45,665 bases of DNA from JBHENC01 sp051000345 (lineage in GTDB: Bacteria; Acidobacteriota; Blastocatellia; Pyrinomonadales; Pyrinomonadaceae), in the NCBI GenBank assembly GCA_051000345.1, contig JBPCOJ010000002.1:1-45665 (forward strand), read 5' to 3'. Below are positions 1 to 8,371 of the stretch, piece by piece (the stretch's first letter is position 1; every line of letters begins with the position of its first letter). The position numbers and the translations under genes are program-made. The notes under the pieces are model-generated. The model did no database searches. It had not been told where the DNA came from and worked only from the letters and a program-made list of their open reading frames with translations.

Positions 1-1
1 G

Positions 2-82
2 CGGGCGGCTGGCGGAAGCGGCAGGCTTTCGCTCAGAGAAGTGATGGCGGCGGGGTCACGTTTCATCCGTGCTGGCCGGTAA
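2..82 (+). CDS. possible 3' end of an upstream gene (partial)
   Basis: The window opens in a frame that stays open from base 2 to a TAA at 80-82, giving a tail that ends in VMAAGSRFIRAGR. A second frame is also open to about base 111, so this assignment is a guess. No domain can be recognised in 26 residues. The 187 bases that follow, up to the M23 peptidase start, show no clear gene. Confidence 0.2.
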   Translation, partial: RAAGGSGRLSLREVMAAGSRFIRAGR

Positions 83-269
83 TGTATAGAGCACGTCTCG
101 TGCCATAGATTTTATTTTTCTGGAAGAACGATGCGATTAAGCTTTTAGCGGCGAGTCCGTCGTGACAAAGCGACAAGCCGCTGCGCCGCAAGTTTGTCTG
201 CGGGATTATCCGAAGATGAATTCAACGATGATTGAATTTTTGAATCGCGGAAAACGCGAGGAGTAAATA

Positions 270-1292
270 ATGCCGACTTCACGCCGCGACTTTCTTTATG
301 CGCTGGCGGGCGCGCCCTTGATTTCAACTCTTGATCGTTTGCCGGATTCCTTTGCGCGGACACGGCAAGCCGATATTGCGTCGTCGTCGCCGCGCGTCAC
401 GAACTACCGCGCGGACAATCGTGCGCTGCTCGTCGAAGGCCGGACGCTGCTCGTCGCCTTCACGTTTCCCGATTCAATCGAGCAACTCACGGGAAGCCTG
501 CCGGTTCGTCTTAAACCTGCGTCACTAAAGAATGATCCAAACAGTGACCCGCTTATCGAACCGCAGCCGCTCTTCTTTTATCCGTCCGCCGACAAGCGCA
601 CGTTCCGAGCGATTCTCTCTGCGCCGCTCGATTGCATCGAAGGCCGCGCCGTGCTGCACTTGTCCGCCTCGCCGCAAACACAGCGAAGCAACTCGCAATG
701 GTCATTTCCTTATGCGGCGCAGCAAGGCGTTTACCGCCAATCATCCTTGACGCTCGATAGAAATTTCAGCGAGCCTTCGCCGGAAATCGTGAGCCGTCAG
801 CGCGCTGATTTTGAAACGATGGTTGAAATTTACGGACGTCGCACCGAGCGTCGCTGGCAAACAGAGTTCGTGCAGCCTGTTCCGGGAATCGACAGAAACA
901 ACTTCGGCGATAATCGTGTGGTCAATGGAACAAAGCATTACCGCCATGCCGGATTGGATTACCGCGCGGCGACGGGTACGGCTGTGCGCGCAATCAACGA
1001 TGGCGTCATCGCTTTGTCAGCCGAACAGTGGACGCCCGGCCAGACCGTTTGCATAGATCACGGCGGCGGCGTGTTCTCCAAATACCTGCATCTTTCGGAG
1101 AGGCGCGCGCGCGAGGGCGAGAGCGTCAAGCGCGGGCAACTGATCGGGCTTTCCGGCCATAGCGGAGGACAAAAGCCGCCGCCGCACCTGCATCTGGATT
1201 TAGTCGTCAGCGGCATCCACGTCGAGCCGAAAAACTTTATGCGCACCGCCGCGCAACTCCTCAAACTCGAAGCAGAAGACCGTTCCGCATAA
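270..1292 (+). CDS. M23 family metallopeptidase (LytM/peptidoglycan endopeptidase)
   Basis: Predicted zinc peptidoglycan endopeptidase acting in the periplasm. The N-terminus (SRRDFLYALAGAPLIS) resembles a Tat-type or Sec signal with a twin arginine followed by a hydrophobic stretch. Residues about 160-215 contain no known motif. The C-terminal M23 domain spans about 220-325 and keeps the metal and catalytic set: HxxxD at H226/D230 in HAGLDYRA, and HLHLD with H306 and H308. A glycine-rich strand (IDHGGGVFSKYLH) and a lysostaphin-like GLSGHSGG turn lie between them. With all ligands present the enzyme should be active rather than a degenerate LytM activator. The start is supported by a GAGGAG-like stretch about 8 bases upstream of 270. 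It stands alone on this strand. Confidence 0.85.
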   Translation: MPTSRRDFLYALAGAPLISTLDRLPDSFARTRQADIASSSPRVTNYRADNRALLVEGRTLLVAFTFPDSIEQLTGSLPVRLKPASLKNDPNSDPLIEPQPLFFYPSADKRTFRAILSAPLDCIEGRAVLHLSASPQTQRSNSQWSFPYAAQQGVYRQSSLTLDRNFSEPSPEIVSRQRADFETMVEIYGRRTERRWQTEFVQPVPGIDRNNFGDNRVVNGTKHYRHAGLDYRAATGTAVRAINDGVIALSAEQWTPGQTVCIDHGGGVFSKYLHLSERRAREGESVKRGQLIGLSGHSGGQKPPPHLHLDLVVSGIHVEPKNFMRTAAQLLKLEAEDRSA

Positions 1293-1352
1293 AAGCAAAA
1301 GCATTGAGAGACCGTCGGGAAAAGGTTCGTCTGTTTCTTCGCAAAGCGGCTA

Positions 1353-1706
1353 ATGGATGGTCAGACTGCTGACTTGGGTATGAGAATGGAAAGTCAAAAT
1401 TATTACATTTGGATTGAAGCCGAGCAGTGGGCATCCGATGAATGGAGTCCGACTGATGATAACTCTGACGTGATCGTATCTTTCGAGAATGGTGCTGAAT
1501 GGGTAGCAACGTTCTTCACATACAAGAACATTTCCACGCTCGTTAAAAAGAATATGTTGAGCGGTGAATGTTTGCAGGGCAAATATTTCTGGGCGAGTGA
1601 CATGATTCTTGTGGATGAAATTGGTCGCGCGAGAGTTGAAGAAGTTGTAAGGCATCTCATTGATGATGGCGAGTTTGAAAAGGTTTTTAGAATAAATGAT
1701 GAATGA
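1353..1706 (+). CDS. small immunity-like protein of unknown function
   Basis: About 110 acidic residues, no signal peptide and no membrane segment. The motifs VIVSFENGAEWVATFFTYKN, GKYFWASDMILVD and the C-terminal EEVVRHLIDDGEFEKVF resemble small cytosolic proteins found next to polymorphic toxins, which are usually taken as immunity proteins; this is from memory of the family and was not searched. No toxin gene is adjacent, so it would be an orphan. Base composition is visibly more AT-rich than the flanking genes, which suggests recent transfer. The start is uncertain: ATG at 1353, 1380 or 1386 are all in frame and none has a good ribosome-binding site. The 134 bases to prfC carry no visible gene. 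Confidence 0.6.
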   Translation: MDGQTADLGMRMESQNYYIWIEAEQWASDEWSPTDDNSDVIVSFENGAEWVATFFTYKNISTLVKKNMLSGECLQGKYFWASDMILVDEIGRARVEEVVRHLIDDGEFEKVFRINDE

Positions 1707-1840
1707 GGCAGCCTCTCTTATGAATACTGCTTTACAGCGAAGCCTACGTTGAAAGATGATGTATGGACAATGCCGCGCAAAAGAACAGTGCAATATGAAT
1801 TGAGCAACGGAGCGGGCAAAAGCATTTTATTGGAATACAG

Positions 1841-3451
1841 ATGATTGACTTACAAACTGAAATCAACGCGGCTGTCGGGCGTCGCCGCAACTTTGCGATT
1901 ATTTCTCACCCGGATGCCGGTAAGACTACTTTGACGGAAAAGCTGCTGCTTTACGGCGGCGCGATTCAGGAAGCGGGAATGGTGCAGAACCGGCGCACGC
2001 ATCGCCGCCAAGCGACTTCTGATTGGATGGCGATGGAGCAGCAGCGCGGCATTTCCATTACTTCGACAGTTCTACAATTCGAGTACGACGGCTTTCATTT
2101 GAATCTACTCGACACGCCCGGCCACCAAGACTTCAGTGAAGACACTTATCGCACGCTGGCAGCCGCCGACAATGCCGTAATGCTGATCGACGCCGCCAAA
2201 GGTCTCGAAGCGCAAACTAGGAAACTCTTCGAGGTGTGCCGCCTGCGCTCGCTGCCGACTTTTACCTTCGTCAACAAACTTGATCGCCCGGGACGCGCGC
2301 CGCTCGAACTCATAGACGAAGTGGAAAGAGAACTCGGCCTCGCCGTTTATGCGGTCAACTGGCCTGTCGGCGCGGGCGAAGATTTTCAGGGCGTTTATGA
2401 CCGGCGCACGAAGTTGCTGCATATGTACGAGCGGCGTCAGCAGGGAAGCAAGCAGGCGGCGGAAACAACCATCGCGCTCGACGATCCTCGACTTGAAACA
2501 ATCGTTCCGGCGGCGCTTCTACGGCAACTAAAAGAAGACTTGGAGATTCTCGACGGAGTCGGCGCGGCGTTCGATCAAGAAGCCGTCGATAGCGGCAATC
2601 TAACGCCAGTCTTTTTCGGCAGCGCGATTACCAACTTTGGCGTCAAACAATTTCTGCAATCCTTTCTTGAATACGCCGTGCCGCCCGGCGCGCATGAAAG
2701 CAGCATCGGAGAAATCCAGCCGTCTTATACGGAGTTCTCCGGCTTCGTTTTCAAGTTGCAGGCCAACATGGACCCGCGACATCGTGATTGCCTCGCCTTC
2801 GTGCGCGTCTGCTCCGGCAAGTTTGAAAAGGATATGGTTGTCACGCACGCGCGCACGGGAAAGCAGGTGCGGCTGACAAGGCCGCAAAAACTTTTCGCGC
2901 AGGAACGCGAGTCAGTCGAAGAGGCTTATCCGGGAGATGTCATAGGCCTCAATAATCCCGGAGCCTTCGCTATCGGCGACACCATTTACACGGGGCAGCG
3001 TTTGGTTTATCCGGGCATTCCTTCGTTCTCGCCGGAGTTGTTTGCCAACTTGAGAAACCCGAATCCGGCGCAAGCGAAAAAGTTTCAAAAGGGCGTCGCG
3101 CAGCTTGAAGAAGAAGGAGCGGTGCAGATTCTGCGTCCCGTTGATTCGCACACGCAGGAACCGATTCTCGCCGCCGTCGGGCAATTGCAGTTCGAGGTCG
3201 TGCAATTTCGCTTAGGCTCGGAGTACGGAGTGGAAACGCGCCTTGAGCCTTTGCCGTTCACTGCGGCGCGTTGGGTGACGGACGGCTGGGACGCGCTCGA
3301 CAGGGAAGAACAGCTCTACGAAGTCTTCACCGCGCAGGACAGATTAGGCCGTCCCGTGCTGCTCTTTCGCAGCGAGTGGCATCTGCGAAGAGTCGAAGAG
3401 AATCATGCGCGACTGCGGTTGAGTCCAATCGCGCCGACGATTTCGATTTAG
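1841..3451 (+). CDS. prfC: peptide chain release factor 3
   Basis: RF3 is the translational GTPase that recycles RF1 and RF2 from the ribosome after termination. The 536 residues match the usual RF3 length. The G domain is complete: G1 SHPDAGKTT at residues 22-30, the switch I region QRGISITSTVLQF, G3 DTPGHQDFSEDTYRTL, and G4 NKLDR. Domain II (residues ~300-390) carries the usual FVFKLQANMDPRHRDCLAFVRVCSG segment in which the strand GFVFK opens the barrel, and domain III ends with VGQLQFEVVQFRL. The start lies in a weak ribosome-binding context (TTGGAATACAG). Its stop is 4 bases before the next gene, so the two are probably co-transcribed. Confidence 0.95.
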   Translation: MIDLQTEINAAVGRRRNFAIISHPDAGKTTLTEKLLLYGGAIQEAGMVQNRRTHRRQATSDWMAMEQQRGISITSTVLQFEYDGFHLNLLDTPGHQDFSEDTYRTLAAADNAVMLIDAAKGLEAQTRKLFEVCRLRSLPTFTFVNKLDRPGRAPLELIDEVERELGLAVYAVNWPVGAGEDFQGVYDRRTKLLHMYERRQQGSKQAAETTIALDDPRLETIVPAALLRQLKEDLEILDGVGAAFDQEAVDSGNLTPVFFGSAITNFGVKQFLQSFLEYAVPPGAHESSIGEIQPSYTEFSGFVFKLQANMDPRHRDCLAFVRVCSGKFEKDMVVTHARTGKQVRLTRPQKLFAQERESVEEAYPGDVIGLNNPGAFAIGDTIYTGQRLVYPGIPSFSPELFANLRNPNPAQAKKFQKGVAQLEEEGAVQILRPVDSHTQEPILAAVGQLQFEVVQFRLGSEYGVETRLEPLPFTAARWVTDGWDALDREEQLYEVFTAQDRLGRPVLLFRSEWHLRRVEENHARLRLSPIAPTISI

Positions 3452-3455
3452 CTCG

Positions 3456-3923
3456 ATGAAGGAGACAGACAAAAAGTTCGTCGTGCAGGAACATCACGCG
3501 AGCCATCTTCACTGGGATTTTCGTTTGGAGATCGGCGGCGTGTTGAAGAGTTGGTCTGTACCGAAGGGGCCGTCGCTCGATTCTGCCGTGAAGCGGCTTG
3601 CGGTTGAAGTCGTAGATCATTCTTTGGCTTACCTTACATTCACAGGCGAACTACCCGAAGGCACTTACGGAGCAGGCCATGTTTTTCGTTGGGACATTGG
3701 AACGTATGAAGCCGCGCCGTTAGAGGGCGATAATGACATGCTCGATGATTGGCAAAGGGGAGCGCTCAGATTTCGCTTGCACGGCGAGCGTCTGAAGGGC
3801 GAATGGCGGCTCTTCAAAATGAAGAACCGCAAGGAAGGGGGAAAACCGCTCTGGCTTTTGCAGAAGATCGAAGACGAGCACGCCGTCTCAGGCCATACGG
3901 CAGAGATAATCGGTGTGCAGTAA
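3456..3923 (+). CDS. stand-alone LigD-type 3'-phosphoesterase domain protein
   Basis: The 155 residues correspond to the 3'-phosphoesterase (PE) module normally fused to the N-terminus of DNA ligase D. That module trims 3'-phosphate or 3'-ribonucleotide ends during bacterial non-homologous end joining. The expected metal and phosphate ligands are visible: FVVQEHHASHLHWDFRLE near residues 8-25 (His, His, Asp) and VVDHSLAYLTFTG near residues 50-63. LKSWSVPKGPSLD and LPEGTYGAGHV are further family blocks, and the C-terminus has WRLFKMKNRK and LWLLQKI strands. No ligase or polymerase domain lies in this window, so the protein acts alone or with a ligase encoded elsewhere. It follows prfC by 4 bases. 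Confidence 0.88.
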   Translation: MKETDKKFVVQEHHASHLHWDFRLEIGGVLKSWSVPKGPSLDSAVKRLAVEVVDHSLAYLTFTGELPEGTYGAGHVFRWDIGTYEAAPLEGDNDMLDDWQRGALRFRLHGERLKGEWRLFKMKNRKEGGKPLWLLQKIEDEHAVSGHTAEIIGVQ

Positions 3924-3973
3924 AGTAAACTGTCGGAAACTTAGTCGGAAACTCAAAGGGAGAGACAAACAAA

Positions 3974-4225
3974 ATGAGCGATAAAATTGACCGGCGCGAT
4001 GACGTTAATCCAGCGGAAGGCGAGCGCAAGTATGGCGATGTCGAATTCGCCGATGAAGTGAACAACAAATATCCGATTGACACTCCAGAGCATGTGAGAG
4101 CCGCATGGAGCTACATAAATCACAAGGATAATGCCGCCAAGTATGACAGCGACGAAGTAAAGAAAATCAAGGATCGCATTACCCGTGCCGCAAAGAAACA
4201 CGGCGTCGAAATCAGCGAAGAATAG
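3974..4225 (+). CDS. small DUF6582-like protein
   Basis: An 83-residue, charged, soluble protein. The first half (KYGDVEFADEVNNKYPIDTPEHVRAA) and second half (HKDNAAKYDSDEVKKIKDRI followed by TRAAKKHGVEI) match a small family often annotated as DUF6582, seen in phage and bacterial genomes. I know no established function. A good ribosome-binding site (GGGAGAG, about 10 bases upstream) supports this start. It sits 50 bases after the LigD-PE gene and could be part of the same transcript. Confidence 0.75.
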   Translation: MSDKIDRRDDVNPAEGERKYGDVEFADEVNNKYPIDTPEHVRAAWSYINHKDNAAKYDSDEVKKIKDRITRAAKKHGVEISEE

Positions 4226-4317
4226 TTATTTAGAGTGTCGGACAAAAACGGGCGCAGCGGTAACGAAAGATTTTGCGCTGCCGTTAGTGAATGCACACAG
4301 GGCAGGAGACATATTCG

Positions 4318-5019
4318 ATGAATGTTCTTTCGATTGATATTGGCGGCACGGGTTTGAAGGCCGCTGTCGTTGACGAAGCGGGAAACATGTTGACGCAACG
4401 CGTTCGCGTCGGCACGCCGCATCCGTCGCCGCCGGATGTGATAGTCGATGCGCTCGTTCATCTCGTTGCGCCGCTCTCGGATTACGAAGGCATATCGGTG
4501 GGATTCCCCGGCGTTGTGCGGCAGGGCAGAGTTCTGACTGCGCCTAACTTGGGCAATGATGAGTGGAAGAACTTTGATCTGGCGGGCGCGCTGGCCAGTC
4601 GTTTGGGCAAGCCCGCGCATGTTCTCAACGACGCGGACATGCAGGGATTCGCCGCCGTCGAAGGCAAAGGCGTGGAGATGGTGATTACGCTCGGCACGGG
4701 CTTCGGCAGCGCGCTCTTTATGGACGGGCAACTCGCGCCGCATCTCGAATTATCGCAGCACATTTTTCGCAAAGAAGAAACTTACAATGAACAACTCGGC
4801 AACGCGACGCTGAAATTAATCGGCAAAAAAAAGTGGAATCGCCGCGTGCGCAAGGCCATCGACGCACTGCGCACGCTGACCAACTTCGACGCGCTCTACA
4901 TCGGCGGCGGCAATGCCACGAAGATAACCTTCGAGATTGAGCCGGACGTTAAAATTATCTCCAACGAAGACGGCTTAAAAGGCGGCGCGTGGCTCTGGCG
5001 AAATTCAACGGCGTCCTAA
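4318..5019 (+). CDS. ppgK: ROK family kinase, polyphosphate glucokinase-like
   Basis: Probably phosphorylates glucose using polyphosphate (or ATP). The 233 residues are compact, as in bacterial polyphosphate glucokinases, and lack the Cys-rich zinc motif of ROK regulators. Visible motifs are the phosphate-binding LSIDIGGTGLKAAVVD at residues 3-18, sugar-site VGFPGVV and HVLNDADMQGFAAVEGKG, and the second phosphate loop TLGTGFGSALFMDG. IGGGNATKI near the C-terminus is the adenosine/phosphate-side motif. An upstream in-frame ATG exists at 4291, but the AGGAG at about 4304-4308 is correctly spaced only for 4318. The symbol is from motif pattern and length; a generic ROK sugar kinase is the alternative. 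Confidence 0.8.
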   Translation: MNVLSIDIGGTGLKAAVVDEAGNMLTQRVRVGTPHPSPPDVIVDALVHLVAPLSDYEGISVGFPGVVRQGRVLTAPNLGNDEWKNFDLAGALASRLGKPAHVLNDADMQGFAAVEGKGVEMVITLGTGFGSALFMDGQLAPHLELSQHIFRKEETYNEQLGNATLKLIGKKKWNRRVRKAIDALRTLTNFDALYIGGGNATKITFEIEPDVKIISNEDGLKGGAWLWRNSTAS

Positions 5020-5079
5020 ATAATCAGCGCGAGATATTGTGTGCGCGCTCGCTTTGACGAAAACGGATGCGCTGAAAAA

Positions 5080-5121
5080 AATAGTGGAGCGCCGGATGCT
5101 TTTCACCGGCGCTCCACTATT
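5080..5121. terminator. bidirectional rho-independent terminator
   Basis: A perfect 16-bp inverted repeat (5080-5095 and 5106-5121) around a 10-base loop. On the minus strand the stem is followed by a run of T (bases 5074-5079 are A on the plus strand), which makes it a strong terminator for the leftward gene ending at 5159. On the plus strand it is followed by TATTGG and can end the ROK kinase transcript. Confidence 0.85.
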
Positions 5122-5158
5122 ATATTGGAACAGAGCCTTTCGCAGTTTTTAGTAGCGT

Positions 5159-5509
5159 TTAATATCTGCGGCGCTGTCGGTTGTGTCGGTGGCGGTAGAG
5201 GCCGCGATTAACGTGATTAAGGTGGCGGTTGATGCGGCGGCGTTCCTGATACGTCACGCGCCCGTCGGAGCGCGCGCGATCTTCCTCGCGTTGAATCTTC
5301 GATTCTCTGCGTTCGAGGCGCATCACTTCATGGCGTGTCAGTCTGCCGCGACGGACTCCCCGCTCGATGCGCCGTTGCTGGCGCGCTTCGCGTCGATCAA
5401 TTCCCGGTGTGTTCTGAATTGCCGCCGCACGTGCCTGCGTTGCCAGCGGAAGCATAAAAGCGCCGAGTAAAGCCAGAGGCGCAAGCATAGCTGTAAGTTG
5501 TTTCTTCAT
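5159..5509 (-). CDS. small secreted, very basic protein of unknown function
   Basis: 116 residues with a clear Sec signal peptide (KKQLTAMLAPLALLGAFMLP, then an Ala-rich cleavage region near ATQARAAA). The mature part is extremely rich in Arg and is built from charged helices: IERGVRRGRLTRHEVMRLE, then DGRVTYQERRRINRHLN, ending in HRHNRQRRRY. This pattern, with G-x-LT-x-x-E and DG-x-(x)T-x-x-E turns, recurs in small periplasmic proteins of Proteobacteria and Acidobacteria; I know no function for it. A good ribosome-binding site (AAGGAG) lies about 7 bases upstream of the start. The 239 bases between it and the BrkB gene hold its promoter and no gene. Confidence 0.75.
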   Translation of the reverse strand: MKKQLTAMLAPLALLGAFMLPLATQARAAAIQNTPGIDRREARQQRRIERGVRRGRLTRHEVMRLERRESKIQREEDRARSDGRVTYQERRRINRHLNHVNRGLYRHRHNRQRRRY

Positions 5510-5748
5510 CGCTAATCTCCTTAAAGTTTTCTATCTGATTTTACCGAGAGAGTATGCCGTATCATTGATATAGCAATCTTTCGTACTGCAATGTCTATGC
5601 CGCTTTTGAATTTGGTTTAGGCTACGGGTTTACTAAGGCCGGATAGATTTTATTGAACGGCAAGCGATCATCACGCGGGGCAGCTTTGTACGGTTAGCAT
5701 AAACGCCACATTCCCATACAAGAAAAAATTGCGGTAAAGTGTGGCGGC

Positions 5749-6693
5749 TCACACAATCTCATCCGGCACAACTTTTTCGGCTTCATCCGGTGCGACTTTT
5801 TCGCCATGCAGTTTGGCCTCCATGTCGCCCGCCTCTGCCGCCGCGTTTTCGATCTCCGCGTTGACCTTGCCGCCGAGCAGAATCGCCGCGCCGGTTAAGT
5901 AGAACCAGAGCATCAGGATGATGACCGCGCCGAGCGAGCCGTAAGTGACGCTGTACCTGTCGAAGTAGCGCAGATAAACGCGGAACAGAAACGAGATGAG
6001 CAGCCAGAGCGCGACGCCAAAGAGCGAACCCGGCGTTATCCAGTACCATTTCTGGTGCTTCAAATCCGGCGCAAAGTAATAAATCAAAGCGAAGGACAGC
6101 AACACAAAGCAGAGTATGAGCGGCAGTTGCGCGATTGCCCAGACGGTTGTGAATCTCGTTCCCTGATGAAAGTAAGCGGCGATGCTTTCGCCCATCTCTC
6201 CGCCGTAAAGCACAAGTGAAAGCGCGCCGATGATAAGCAGCGCGAGCATGATGGTCAGGCCAATCGCGGAAAGACGCGTGCGCCACCATGCGCGCGATTC
6301 GCGGACTCCGTAAGCGGCGTTAAGCGTATCGCCGATTGCGCCCATGCCGGAAGATGCGACCCACAAAGCCGCCAGCAGCCCGAAAGACAATTTGCCGCTG
6401 CCGGAGTTTTTGGTAATCTCATCGACCGTCGTGTAGATCAATGAGGAAGCAGAGCGCGGAATGACCTTGCTCAGATAGCCGAGCAGATTATTACGCAGAG
6501 TCGTACCCGATTCGGCGAAGTAGCCGAGCATCGCAACGAGAAAAAGCAGCAGCGGAAAAAGCGCCAGCACAAAATAGAAGGCTAAGGCGGCGGCGCGCGT
6601 CAGCAAGTCGCTGTCATAAATCTCCAGCCAGATACGAAGGGCAAGCTCCTTCGGAGTCAGACCGCCGAATTTCCAATGCGGCTGCGCCAGCAT
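5749..6693 (-). CDS. YihY/BrkB family inner-membrane protein
   Basis: Integral membrane protein of the YihY/virulence factor BrkB family, whose transport or structural role is not settled. About six membrane segments are visible: AALAFYFVLALFPLLLFLVAM, a hydrophobic stretch after LSFGLLAALWVASSGMGAI, LSAIGLTIMLALLIIGALSLVL, WAIAQLPLILCFVLLSFALIYY, WYWITPGSLFGVALWLLISFL and LGAVIILMLWFYLTGAAILLGG. The family signatures are ALAFYFVLALFPLL and YGSLGAVIILMLWFYLTG. The reading frame extends 47 codons upstream, but AAGGAG is correctly spaced (9 bases) only for the ATG at 6693, giving 314 residues. The C-terminal tail is acidic with a repeated VVPDE/VAPDE unit. Confidence 0.9.
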   Translation of the reverse strand: MLAQPHWKFGGLTPKELALRIWLEIYDSDLLTRAAALAFYFVLALFPLLLFLVAMLGYFAESGTTLRNNLLGYLSKVIPRSASSLIYTTVDEITKNSGSGKLSFGLLAALWVASSGMGAIGDTLNAAYGVRESRAWWRTRLSAIGLTIMLALLIIGALSLVLYGGEMGESIAAYFHQGTRFTTVWAIAQLPLILCFVLLSFALIYYFAPDLKHQKWYWITPGSLFGVALWLLISFLFRVYLRYFDRYSVTYGSLGAVIILMLWFYLTGAAILLGGKVNAEIENAAAEAGDMEAKLHGEKVAPDEAEKVVPDEIV

Positions 6694-6969
6694 TTTAGAC
6701 ATCTCCTTGACGAATGAGAATCCACAAAGAAAATCAAAGCTTGCATCGAAGCTCATCAACAAATCACGGCGCAAGTATCGCACAAATGGATTATGCCGAT
6801 GAAACCGAAAGTTCGTGCGCTTGAAGTCGTACAACTCCTTTCGTAGAATTTTGTAACCGCCAGCGCGCCGTCGGCGTCTGTCTTTTATAAGGCGATGGAG
6901 AATGAAGTCTTCCCGGCATTCGCAATCGCACGCGAAAGAAATCTCGATGAAATTGGAGAGAATAAAAGG

Positions 6970-7497
6970 ATGAAAACAGGTAACAGAAAAAACCTTATCG
7001 GCGGCGGCCTCGCGCTCTTAATCGCGCTGGCGATGTCGGTTGCGGTAGGCTTTGGGCAGGGAAGGCCGGACAACGGCGGCGGCGAACGCGGCGGACACGG
7101 AATGCACGGCGGGCGCGGCAGGGACGGCGGCTTTGGTCACTTCGGGCGCAACCTTAATTTGACCGACGCTCAAAAAACGCAGATGCAGCAAATCGGTGAC
7201 CGCTTCAAGGCCAGCACAAAAGGCTTGCATGAGCAGTTGCGCAATCTGGATCGCAATTCCGATGCGGTAAGCGACAACGGCACATTCAACGAATCTGCCG
7301 TGCGTCAGGCGGCACAGGCACGCGCCAATCTCGAAGTCGAACTCGAAGTTTCACACGCGCGCAGGATGTCCGAAATGTTCGCTGTGCTGACGCCGGAGCA
7401 GAAAACGCAACTCGCGCAGCAGCGCCAGCAGTGGCAGCAAAAGCGTGAGCAGCACGAACGACAGGGAGCGGATCAGTCAAACGACAATCAACAGTAA
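6970..7497 (+). CDS. Spy/CpxP-like periplasmic protein
   Basis: 175 residues with an N-terminal signal (NLIGGGLALLIALAMSVAVG, cleaved near GFGQG). It is followed by a Gly/His-rich, possibly metal-binding linker (residues ~35-60, with RGGHGMHGGRGRDGGFGHFG). The rest is an all-helical Spy/CpxP-type domain with two LTxxQ motifs (NLTDAQKTQMQQIG and VLTPEQKTQLAQQRQQW). Such proteins are periplasmic chaperones or metal-stress sensors. The start at 6970 is preferred over 6895 because GGAGAG at 6955-6960 precedes it and the signal peptide follows at once. The C-terminus is Gln-rich. It lies just upstream of the ECF sigma operon and may belong to the same response. Confidence 0.8.
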   Translation: MKTGNRKNLIGGGLALLIALAMSVAVGFGQGRPDNGGGERGGHGMHGGRGRDGGFGHFGRNLNLTDAQKTQMQQIGDRFKASTKGLHEQLRNLDRNSDAVSDNGTFNESAVRQAAQARANLEVELEVSHARRMSEMFAVLTPEQKTQLAQQRQQWQQKREQHERQGADQSNDNQQ

Positions 7498-7573
7498 GCC
7501 GCGCGAAGAATCATCCGCTTGAAGAAGCAGGCGAAGGCTGATTCTGCGCACGGCTAAGTTGTCAATACCAAGA

Positions 7574-7625
7574 GCGGTGAGCGCGTTCGGGAGAAAATTA
7601 TTCCGCTTCGCGCTCGCCGCCGTTT
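7574..7625 (+). terminator. probable terminator after the Spy-like gene
   Basis: A 12-bp stem (7574-7585 with 7609-7620, one G-T pair) with a 23-base loop, followed by CGTTTTG. It separates the Spy-like gene from the sigma factor operon. Confidence 0.55.
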
Positions 7626-7664
7626 TGCAGCGATTCATCTACTCGCGTAAAAAACGAATTCGAT

Positions 7665-8294
7665 ATGGTAACGGTGAGCGATTTCGATTCCGCCGTCGAT
7701 AACATGGCTCTTCAGTCAGAGAATGATTTGACGGATGACGAATTAATCAAGGCCGTCGCCGCCGGAGATGAAACGGCGTTCGAGACTTTGTTCAATCGCC
7801 ATCGCTTGCAGATCGGGCGCGTCGCGGGGCGTTTTTTTCAAGGGCGCGAACAAATCGAAGAAATAATTCAAGAGAGTTTTACGAAGGCTTATTTTGCGCT
7901 CGACGCTTACGCGGGCGGGCGCGAAAATTCCTTTGTCGCGTGGCTCACGCGCATTGCGGTCAATGTTTGTTACGACGAACTGCGCCGCCGGAAACGCAGG
8001 CCGGAAACGATAAACGGCGATTTGAGCGAAGCAGAGTCAACATGGCTCGAATCCACCTTGCGCGCGACGGATGCCGAATCCGACGTTGAAGCGACGCTCG
8101 TTTCACGCGACTTTGCGGATAAGCTGCTGTCTCGTCTCAAGCCGGAAGATCGCCTTGTGCTGACGATGCTGCACGGCGAAGAATCGTCGATTGCCGAAAT
8201 CGCGGAAGCCACCGGCTGGTCTGCTTCAAAAGTGAAAAGCCACGCACACCGCGCGCGCAAGACTTTGCGCCATGTGCTGCGCAGATTGTTGTAA
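7665..8294 (+). CDS. ECF-type RNA polymerase sigma factor
   Basis: 209 residues, the usual length for an extracytoplasmic-function sigma-70 factor. Region 2 runs from about residue 25 (DDELIKAVAAGDETAFETLF) through the -10 recognition part (EEIIQESFTKAYFALDAY) to FVAWLTRIAVNVCYDELRRR. Region 4 is at about 145-209 (LLSRLKPEDRLVLTMLHGEE, then an HTH in SIAEIAEATGWSASKVKSH). The first 13 codons lack a good ribosome-binding site, and an alternative ATG at 7704 is possible. It is followed by a one-TM protein and a Spy-like protein, the arrangement expected of a sigma/anti-sigma/periplasmic sensor module. Confidence 0.9.
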   Translation: MVTVSDFDSAVDNMALQSENDLTDDELIKAVAAGDETAFETLFNRHRLQIGRVAGRFFQGREQIEEIIQESFTKAYFALDAYAGGRENSFVAWLTRIAVNVCYDELRRRKRRPETINGDLSEAESTWLESTLRATDAESDVEATLVSRDFADKLLSRLKPEDRLVLTMLHGEESSIAEIAEATGWSASKVKSHAHRARKTLRHVLRRLL

Positions 8295-8371
8295 CCGAAG
8301 GGCAGTGATCCGACGTCTTTAGTAATAACTGTGCTGCTGCTGCGCACGACAGCGCGGCAATCGGAGCGAGA

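Noticed and set aside
4120..4743. 207-codon minus-strand frame over the ROK kinase
   Set aside because: Overlaps two supported plus-strand genes and shows no family signature.
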